Shown here one piece after another: positions 56,101 to 64,000 of a DNA stretch of 64,000 nucleotides. Source of the stretch: Holtermannia corniformis. Its lineage: Eukaryota; Basidiomycota; Tremellomycetes; Holtermanniales. The notes below the pieces were generated by a model that was given only the letters and a program-made list of their open reading frames with translations, was not told the origin of the DNA and ran no database searches. Where the stretch lies: contig BCIJ01000019.1 of NCBI GenBank assembly GCA_001599935.1, positions 231,296 through 295,295 on the forward strand, written 5' to 3'. The position numbers and the translations under genes are program-made. The number at the start of each line of letters is the position of its first letter. Position 1 is the first letter of the stretch.

Positions 56101-59100
56101 GCTTGCGGTATGGGCTGAAGGATAATGAGTATCTCAGCCTGCGTTCATCTAACTACCCACCATCCACAGCAGCAAGGACGTCTTCGAGTTCAGCCGCGTC
56201 CGCCCCTGTGTTAGCTTACCATCAATGATCACTGTTTCGCAACGGCTGTAAACAGCTCTAGCTAGCGAAAGACGCGCCTTCTGCACGGGGTCAATCACCC
56301 AATCGAGGCTGTAGACGGGTGGAAGCACTCACCTGACCACCTGGGTAGCTAATCAGCGGCTAATCACGAGCCCGGTCATGCCCACGGCTCACCAGATAGC
56401 GTCACACCTTTCTCGCCAACCTCCGTCAGGTCACCGTCATCAAGTAGAGCAAGATCCGGCAACAGTGCGCATTCCTCGAGACACTCCTGGTATCTTGACA
56501 CGTTGAACGGCAGACCGAAGAGAATGTTATCCCTGCAACTGTGTCAGTGGCGACCCGTACGTCAAGACACTTACCTTATGCTTGCGTGCCGGACGTACGC
56601 AGACTGGGGCACGTACGCCATGCCGCGAATGATCCAGTGCGCGTCATCAATACCGCGAAGCTCCTCCGCGAGTGGAAGAGCGTCGGGTTCTGACAGGTTG
56701 GCGTGAATCGACCCGAGCAACGTTCGCGCTTCACCCAACATGGCTTTGAGTATGAGGCTCTTGCCACTACCGAGAGCTCCATTGATGAGCGATAGCTTGC
56801 TCTTGGGGAAGGACAGTGTGCCAAGCTTGATCGAGAAGATTGTCACGTCCTCGTCGTAGGCCGGCCAGGTGATAGTGGCATCACGGAAGAGAACGGCCGT
56901 CTCAGGCATGGATGCTGGGATGGGTTGCAGCGGTTGCAATTCTCCCCCATTCAGGTACGTGACGAGTCGTTGCAATGATACGAAGCCGGTGATGACACTG
57001 TTGATGGAGCCTGAGCCGCATGTCAACTACCATGCCTTTGTACCCGAGGGACTTACCTGGGATGTCGGTCAATGCCCCCGAGCAAACGTGGAATCTGCAG
57101 CAAGCATGATGAGTGACCGGTTCATGGACTATCAGTTCTTGACTCACACGCTGAGCGCTACAAAGGCTGATGAGGCTGTCAAAGTACGACCTTGCACGGT
57201 GGTGTAGAGCATGAAGGCGACCTATGAATCTTGATTAGTGTCACGATCGTTGCAAGCACTGATGCGCTCACGAGCTGGATTAGAACAGGCACTCCCTCCC
57301 ATGCTACGTTCCAGCACGTTCCGACTGTAAAGCGCTCACGCCGATACCTGACCGCGACCGTCAGTTGCGTCGCTGAGTGTAAGCACAGTGCGAAACGCAC
57401 GTCATTTCATCTTTCCGCAAAACTGCGATCTTCTCAAGTGCCTTGTCTTCCCAGGCATTCAATTTGATAGTCTTCTGTCGCGAAGGATCAGAGGGCGTCG
57501 GGTACTGATCGACGATACGTACGATGGCAGATACAGTCTCTTGCACGAGCGACACGCGCTTGTCCCTCGCATGGTTGTAGTTCTTATCGGTTCGGATGCT
57601 CCATTTGCCTAAAGCCGAAGATGCCGGGAACAGAACAAGTCCAATGAGCATGGCAACGAGGCCGGACCATTCCAGGATCTAAGAGCATCAATAAACGCTC
57701 CTGAACTAATCGGTCTGCCGCAAACTGACCTGGTAGACAAAGGCGCCTCCGATAGCGACTTGGTAGGGTCAATATAATTGCAACGGGCAGCCGCGACGTC
57801 ACTTACGACGGAATACGGGGATGACAATGTTCCTGAAGTGGGTCAAACCATCGGGCAGAGCGTGCGCATCAGAGGTCATCAAGTTGAGGACCTTGTTTGT
57901 TAGTCAGCTACTACTACTTCGAGCGAGGGAGGGAATGAACCTTGCTAGAAGTATGTTCTGCGTCACCACTGACACGCTCTTGCTGCGTCAAAGCCTTGTC
58001 GAACAGCACGGCCGTCAATTGTGCCTGCCGTGCGTCAGCCACCGCCCAAATTGGCTTACCGTGACTCACTCGAATCAGGGAGAGTACATAGACCTCTGCG
58101 ATGAAGCTGCAATGATGGATCAGTGCCAGAAGTCATCGCATGCGCCACACGACACCCACTCGTTATGTGTCTGCAGGATGGCAATAGCCATGAGCGAGAA
58201 GCACAAGGCACCGCACAGCAGGAAAGTGCGTTGCTGCAGGGCATCCTGCGTCTCTCCTTCCACTGTCTCAAACGACGCGATCAGAGCGTGCAGAATGAGA
58301 GGTGGTAGGAACGACAGGACAACTGCGACACACCGCAGACTGAAGTCTGTGTGCTAGCGTCAAATGCATTTCAGAGCAGTATGACAGGGTGGCTAACTGA
58401 CCGAGAAGTAGCATTCGCCAGTTCGTCTTGACGCAGAGCCAGAGCAAGAACTTCGAAGTGATTGGTTCCTGGGGGGTTCCATCGGGCGCAAACGGTTTGC
58501 GCGCTGCAGCAATCTGATAAAAAAGCGAGTTTGGCGCCAACGTCGCCGTGATACCACGAATTTCCTGAGGCAGAGCTGGGATATCGGCAGAAGCCAGTTG
58601 CGTCTTGCGATTGGCTAAAATGACGAGGTCGCTCGCCTGCATGGGGCATAAGCGACGACTCACATTCGGTGACATACTGACCCAGTTCATAAGAGCAAAG
58701 GACAAGATGCTGCTTTGGCGGATCCGAAGTACCGTGCGGTGGTCGGTTTGCGACTTGGTCTCCGTCCTTGGGTCTAGGTCGCTGTCGGGCTCGTCGACCT
58801 CTTCGTCGAGGGAAGCAATACCAAAAATACCGCTCTTTGGCGGATCAGGCATTTGCAAGCTTGGACCCCACGGTATAGTCCCGGATGATAGGAAGACGAC
58901 GACCAGCGCACAGTTGGTGAAGGTGTTGCTGACCAAATGTACGTGCTCATGCTGTCCGTTGAAGACATCAACAATGTAAAAGGTGATCACAAAGAGCAAA
59001 GAAGCAGCGGAGAGTGTAAAGTTGATGACAGTCACGCTGTGAGTCGTGGCAGTGTGGTTGCGCGCCAAAGCGATCAAGGTGAGAAGAGTATTTAGTACCT

Positions 59101-59321
59101 ACGATACGATCAGTCTAGTCACTGGACATTATGGCAGCTTGACTGACGCAGATAAGCGGTAGCAATGAGAGCACACCATGACGACCCCTTGCGCCGACAG
59201 CGTTCGCGATGGCCGATAGGGCTGCCAGGACAATGACGCCCTGTTGTACCTTGACACGTTTCTCGAATGCTCTGATGCCGACTTCGACATCTTCCTGCAG
59301 AGGAGCCTTGATCCACGTCAT
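53142..59321 (-). CDS. Full-length ABCC (MRP)-type ABC transporter
   Basis: Thirty-two exons (59148-59321, 58402-59098, 58160-58346, 58070-58106, 57941-58024, 57807-57891, 57730-57758, 57401-57678, 57272-57347, 57148-57221, 57057-57094, 56575-57010, 56393-56532, 56333-56340, 56220-56280, 56161-56181, 56076-56114, 55950-56026, 55556-55901, 55386-55499, 55041-55339, 54817-54986, 54685-54766, 54238-54638, 54098-54190, 54012-54050, 53923-53963, 53823-53877, 53549-53777, 53413-53504, 53323-53366, 53142-53269), 1557 aa. Layout is TMD0-like, TMD1, NBD1, TMD2, NBD2. NBD1 has Walker [10 protein letters not shown], signature [14 protein letters not shown] and Walker B IIDDVLAAVD, with Asp in place of the catalytic Glu. 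NBD2 has Walker A GATGGGKST, a changed signature FSLGQRQLL and Walker [12 protein letters not shown]. This asymmetry is typical of ABCC pumps. The substrate is unknown; conjugates, drugs or pigments are possible. Confidence 0.93.
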
Positions 59322-59671
59322 CTTGCGATGATGTGCTGGTTGATCTGGAAGCAGTACTTAAGCTAAGTAGCCCTGCGATGTCGACCTGAGGTCTCCCTCG
59401 CTTGCGGCCTTACGAACAACGGAGGCCAAAGGCAGCCGGGATGATCGCCGCACCTTTGCCGCAAACTCCCTTGTGCCTTGAGAGACCAAGTTGACGCCAG
59501 ATGATCTACATGAACAGTAAGGAGGGCTCATGGTCAGCGTACCAAGGAGGTGGACATTTCTGACCTCGGTTGGGCTGCCAAAGGATGTCGGTGATCGAGC
59601 ACGGCCGTTCAGGCACGACCGACGTCCACGTGAAAGGACAGTCCTCGCTCCCCGACGCTTCTTGAACAACC
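59322..59671. other. Divergent promoter region, ABCC transporter and ARL2
   Basis: 350 bp between divergent starts. A 103-codon minus-strand frame here is Arg/Ser-rich and lacks any domain; I treat it as noise. Confidence 0.5.
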
Positions 59672-60580
59672 ATGGGTAAGCTCAGCCCAGTATCTTAGCA
59701 TGCACCTGTTGATACGCGTGTTTCAGGGCTACTCACTATCATTCGCAAAAACCGGCTCAAGGAAAAGGAGATGCGCGTCCTTTTCCTGTCCGTCCTTTAA
59801 ACTACCTGCGGATTCATGCACGCTAACACCCCTCGCAGCGGCCTTGACAATGCTGGCAAGACAACAATCCTGAAGACGCTGAACGGTGAGGACATCTCGG
59901 AGGTCAGCCCGACCCTGGGCTTCAATATCAAGAGTTTTGCACGGAACGGGTCCGTGCTGAGATGAGCTACCTTGAAAGGTACTATTTGCTAACAAGTTCA
60001 GGTACACCCTTAACGTCTGCGAGTGTAATCTGGTAGCGCCAGTCGAAGAGTACTGACTTGGTAAAGGGGACGTCGGAGGACAGTCGACGCTGAGGCCGTA
60101 CTGGAGAAACTACTTCGAGTCGACCGACGCGGTCGTTTGGGTCGTCGACTCTTCGGATCGGCTGCGGATGCAAGATTGTGCGAGAGAGCTCAGAGGGCTG
60201 CTTGGAGAGGAGGTACGCCACAGATGCTGATCACATATGAAGCTATGGTTGAAGACCTCGTAGCGACTCGCCGGCGCGACACTGCTCGTGTTCGCCAACA
60301 AGCAAGACCTCGATGGCGCCCTCTCTTTGGCCGAAATCCGCGACGTGTGTCAAATCGAGATCGAAGAGAATAGAGTCTGACTTATCTGCAGGCATTGGGA
60401 CTGCCAGAGATTACGTCGCATCGTTGGCTTGTCCAACCGTGCTCGGCTTTCACGGGTGCAGGCCTTGTGGAGGGTATAGATTGGCTAGTTTGTGAGGTCG
60501 CCGGCAGGCTATACTGGAGTGGTCTGAGCGGACCCAAGGCGGATGCCACGACCGAAAACACCGCAGTGGCGGCTGTATAG
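59672..60580 (+). CDS. arl2: ADP-ribosylation-factor-like GTPase ARL2
   Basis: Seven exons: 59672-59675, 59727-59787, 59839-59949, 60002-60018, 60067-60212, 60264-60344 and 60392-60580, giving 202 aa. It begins [20 protein letters not shown], the ARL2 N-terminus. G1 is GLDNAGKTT, followed by [11 protein letters not shown]3 [20 protein letters not shown] and G4 [14 protein letters not shown]2 acts with tubulin cofactor D and BART in tubulin folding and mitochondrial function. Two oddities: the first coding exon is only ATGG, and the intron 60019-60066 has a GC donor (GCGAGT) with an AAG acceptor. Using that donor is the only way I found to restore the invariant WDVGGQ. A C-terminal extension of about 18 residues follows the last helix. 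Confidence 0.96.
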
Positions 60581-60638
60581 TAGAGCTGTATAGACGTACA
60601 ACATGATGACATGACGATACAATGGTCCTCACACCACC

Positions 60639-61821
60639 TCACCGTTTGAAAAGGTGCACCTCGCTATCCCACGAGCATGTCGCCAACAGCCCTTCGTCGT
60701 ACAGAGACCAAGCGCAGCCGATGACAAACTCGGTGTGCGCGTCGTGTACTGCCAGAGGCCCAGCCGTGGGGTTCGTGGAGATGATACGAGCCGTCATGTC
60801 GTATGAAGCGGTCGCAATGATATCGGCATTGTGTGGGCTCCATCTGTGATAACTGTGAGCGAGTTACCCTACCGTCAGATATTGACCTACTGAATCCGAC
60901 GGATGCCCATATTATGAGCCTTGACCTCGCCCACGACACCCGGTTTCCGCACATCGACAATCCGGACCACGCCATCCTTGCCAGCGGTCGCTAATACGCC
61001 TTCGCGATACTTGTTCCAATCGCAATGGATGGTCTCGCCCTCGAAACCCGGGACCTCGGCGGCCAACTGCCCAGAGCGGAGATCCCACAGCTTCAAGTAA
61101 CCGTCTGTCGCGGTCGTTGCAACATGCGCCGGGTTGTGCGGTGAGAAGATTGCAGCGCTCAGAGGATGGGCCTTGGCCGAGGCTTGGGTTGTCGAAAGGG
61201 AGGTTACGCGATCGACCGACCACTTCGTAGTTTATCAGCGTACGCTCTCAAGACTGCAACTGACCGACAATTTTGAACGTAGAGTCCCAGCTCGCCGAGA
61301 CAAACTGCCCTTTCGACAGATTACTCCAATCGACCGTCTCGACCTCGCGCGAGTGCTCGTGCCAATTTTGAACAGGAAACCCCTGTGTTTTCAGCTTCAC
61401 TCCGCGATCGCAGCTCGAGCATACCTCCAGAGTGATGTCAAATAGCTTGACGGAGCCATTCCCACATGCCGCTACGAGTTGATTCCTATCCTCGACCCCC
61501 GTCAACCTCTCACATCTCGATCCGGGCATCACAGCTCACTCGTGCGTCTCATTCCACGCAACATCATAAACGCAGTCTTGTGTCTCAAAGCTGTAGCCCG
61601 CACCATTCTCAGCACTGATCTAAAGGCGCGCGGATAGGGACTGACAACTTGACGACCCCGAGACCCTGCGGGCCATATCTCAGCACATGTACCCGGCCGT
61701 TGCCAACGATCCCAAAGTTCGCGCCGGAAGCTACCGCTATCCGATCTTCAAAGAATGGTGAGAACGCAAGCGAATAGTGTGCAAATGCTGGCGTCTTGCA
61801 GCGCACAAATGGTCGTGCCAT
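60639..61821 (-). CDS. pex7: Peroxisomal PTS2 import receptor PEX7
   Basis: Six exons: 61646-61821, 61540-61590, 61425-61485, 61269-61382, 60891-61222 and 60639-60843, giving 312 aa. It is a seven-bladed WD40 protein with PEX7 features: AHYSLAFSPFFEDRIAVAS near the start, ETQDCVYDVAWNE, LVAACGNGSVKLFD, WHEHSREVETVDWSN, FVSASWDSTFKIWSVD, VRIVDVRKPG and a last blade VIGCAWSLYDEGLLATCSWD. PEX7 binds N-terminal PTS2 signals in the cytosol and delivers cargo with a PEX5/PEX20-type co-receptor. Its start lies 172 bp from the stop of the DCAF4-like gene on the same strand. Confidence 0.95.
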
Positions 61822-61992
61822 TGCATGCTTCCTCGATCGACCAGAAGCGAGTTAAGCGACGAGAACGGCTAGCAAACGTCTAGCGCGAGCGAGCGCTATG
61901 TGGCAGAGGGACAATGGCGCCTGGGCGGATCACTCGGCCTCAGTGACCAAGATTGGGAAGCTATGCATTAGGATACCTCGAATCGCGGTACA

Positions 61993-63477
61993 TCATGCGA
62001 CGGCCCAATCCCAGAGACCCTTCTCATCCTGCCCAAACACCTCGACAACGCTCCCATTCGCCACCATGATTTCGGCGTCCGTACAAGCCATTGCCTTGAC
62101 TGGCTGGCAGTATAACTTGCTCAGTAGGCCTTGACCGCCCATACAGGTGATGGCGTCTCCAGACAAGGCGTTCCAGGCTCGGATACATGAATCAGACCCT
62201 GCGGCCAGGATGACGCGATCACTGCACGTCGAGGCGAGAGCCTGGTCCGTTAGCAAAGTTGGACGCCATCGTATGCTCTGCACTCACAAGATTGAGATGA
62301 TAGTCGTTCTTGTGGCCAGAGAGCTCGGTCACGGGTTCAGCAGGGAATCGCACGTCGTAGATCGACAACTGCTGCTAGTCAGCCTATGAGTCTATTCCAC
62401 CCACGCTCATGACCCACCTGATTCTTGAGACCCGCTACCACCAGACCGCCGACTACGCTCTCGATCTTACGTAGCCCGACTACAGGGCTCAAGCCACGCA
62501 AGAGACTATCTCGCCGTGGGACGCGAAAGTCCAGGTGCAGGATATGCCCCGATCTCTGCCCGGCATACACGTTGTGTCGATCCAGAGCGCTCAGTGATAG
62601 GACGTCCGACTTGTGTAGGGAAGGCTTGGTATAGGTGAAGCGTTCGCCGACTTGAGGTGTGTATGCGATCCAACCATTGCCGCCTGCGAATGTCCATCAG
62701 CGACGAGCAAGACGAGACCGGCAGACTGACCAAACGTGGTACCGCCGTCTTTCAAGCTAGAGCTCCATACATCCTGATGTGGGTCGAATGATCGGACATT
62801 CCGCAGGATCCTGGTGTCCTCATCGTTTACATCGTCGATTACCGTCCTGACAAGTTGGAGCGGCTTTGGACCGAATGACGTCGCAAGCATGATCCCGCCC
62901 TCGAGGTGAAGGCCAGAGATCAGGAGTAATAGTGAGTGGCGGTGTTTGATTGGAGCACAGAAACTCACAGAGCTGCCGAGAAACATGTCGGGCGAGAAGG
63001 CATGCCCTTTGCCTTTTGTCAAGACGCTGACACAGCCGCCGTTTGAGCCTGACACCATGAGGTCGCTCGTGGCCTGGAAGCTCTGATCAGTATGAACGGC
63101 ACGAAAGCAGGGCACTCACAGCTAGGGCCGTGACTTCTGGAGCGGAGTCTGCATCACTTGGCAGCACGGTTGCCGTCTGCGGTGCCGAGATTCTGGTCGC
63201 AGCTGCGGTATGACTGACGGCCCTGTCAGATCAAAGCAAAGCAGCTCGGCAGGACTGACTGGTGCATTGCGCTAGTTACATGTCGACTGCGTCCACTGAC
63301 CCGACTCGTTACTGGCCTGGCTAGCCGTGAGGAACCTGCCTGGGCCTCACCGAGCCGAATCCCGAGCTCGTGCGCTGGTTCGGGTGTGGCATGTACCTGG
63401 CGCGCTACACCTGGAAAGTATTTGTTGCGTTCTGGGTCATAGTAGAAGCCCGGGAGGACGCCGAGCGGCCCCGTCAT
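61993..63477 (-). CDS. DCAF4/WDR21-like WD40 protein
   Basis: Proposed exons: 63351-63477, 63120-63202, 62969-63073, 62731-62899, 62418-62683, 62288-62368 and 61993-62241, giving 359 aa. The N-terminus LPGFYYDPERNKYFP is the hallmark of DCAF4/WDR21 proteins. It is followed by WD-like repeats (SDLMVSGSNGGCVSVL, HNVYAGQRSGHILHLDFR, DRVILAAGSDSCIRAWN). In animals and plants these proteins are substrate receptors for CUL4-DDB1 ubiquitin ligases. The 5' part is the weakest: the second exon's start and the donor of exon 1 are chosen only because they keep frame, and the intron between them is about 150 nt. The family name rests mainly on the N-terminal motif. Confidence 0.75.
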
Positions 63478-63774
63478 CGCGGTTGTTTCAGGTGGACATG
63501 AACAAACTGGTGAAACGCGACGCGACTGACGTGTGGCACTGTTCTATCAATCGTCTGGGATCACAACCCCCAGTGACCTCCGTTCTCTCGGATTCCTTTG
63601 ATCGCTCAGCGTCTCACTGACCGGAACAAGCCCCTGCGTACTGACACACGGTATTGGCTGTACTGACAAAGCAACGCTACTGACGGTATAAAGCCCCTCG
63701 ATCCCGTACTGATCGGCCCAGAGCGACGGACATTGATCAACCCTATCCTTAGCGCGAGCCACTCTCTACTCATC

Positions 63775-64000
63775 ATGCAGACCATTCCTGTACGTATCGG
63801 ACGGCGGCACCAAGAAGGCGACGTCGACATGTTGCCCGCGGCGGCTTTCCCTCGTGAGTCCTATGCTAGTGCGAGCCACTATAGCATGCTAAAGCGCACA
63901 GACACGGCCTCGCCGCCAACGAGCTACAGCAGCCCCGGTGGATCCTACTCTCGGTCGGCACTACTTCAATTCGCCAACTCGCCACTTGCTCGTGCCCCCG
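63775..64000 (+). CDS. Unidentified protein, N-terminal part (continues past window)
   Basis: Exons 63775-63853 and 63902->64000. The encoded start, MQTIPVRIGRRHQEGDVD, is followed by a low-complexity Ser/Pro/Tyr stretch (TASPPTSYSSPGGSYS) still open at the window edge. The GTGAGT donor and CACAG acceptor are canonical. Too little is present to name it. It diverges from the DCAF4-like gene (297 bp between starts). Confidence 0.6.
   Translation, partial: MQTIPVRIGRRHQEGDVDMLPAAAFPRESYASASHYSMLKRTDTASPPTSYSSPGGSYSRSALLQFANSPLARAP

Noticed and set aside
59358..59669. 103-codon minus-strand frame between the ABCC transporter and ARL2
   Set aside because: Arg/Ser-rich, lacks a domain and fills a divergent promoter; no splice context.

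Overview
The window is nuclear DNA of a fungus, most likely a basidiomycete. Nearly every gene is cut by many short introns (mostly 42-75 nt) with GTRNGT-type donors, CTGAC/CTAAC-like branch points and YAG acceptors. The gene set is fungal: a copper radical oxidase, a DUF6534-type membrane protein, a tandem DUF3669-like protein, PRP6, PUS7, COQ5, PEX7, calcineurin B and CDC14. I assembled the exons by hand. Each model below keeps the reading frame across all listed junctions, but splice sites are inferred from sequence only.

Layout: 1-1.0 kb holds the end of a SWIB-domain gene and mitochondrial ribosomal protein bL31m. 1.3-10.8 kb holds a GPI-type copper radical oxidase, a TB2/DP1-like membrane protein and two neighbouring seven-TM-like proteins. 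11.3-17.3 kb holds calcineurin B, TFIIE-alpha and a long coiled-coil protein. 17.5-24.7 kb holds CDC14, with a 1.5-kb intron, and a half-size ABC transporter. 24.9-36.4 kb is a run of meiotic recombination genes: DMC1, HEI10 and SPO11 follow one another on the minus strand with gaps of about 110-160 bp. SPO11 then shares a 225-bp divergent promoter with a helical protein whose N-terminus resembles the MEI4 signature. A Pumilio-family gene and a short coiled-coil protein, possibly Mer2/IHO1-like, come next. 36.6-47.7 kb holds the tandem DUF3669-like gene, PUS7, PRP6 and COQ5. 47.7-51.5 kb holds two diverged copies, in opposite orientation, of a roughly 0.6-kb terminal-inverted-repeat element on either side of a gene for a possible PD-(D/E)XK-like protein. 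51.9-64.0 kb holds two tandem SANT/Myb-like paralogues, a 32-exon ABCC-type transporter, ARL2, PEX7, a DCAF4/WDR21-like WD40 protein and the start of an unidentified gene.

The most notable feature is the meiotic block. Proteins for making double-strand breaks (SPO11, perhaps MEI4 and a Mer2-like factor), strand exchange (DMC1) and crossover designation (HEI10) are all encoded within about 11.5 kb. I see no rRNA, tRNA or CRISPR array.
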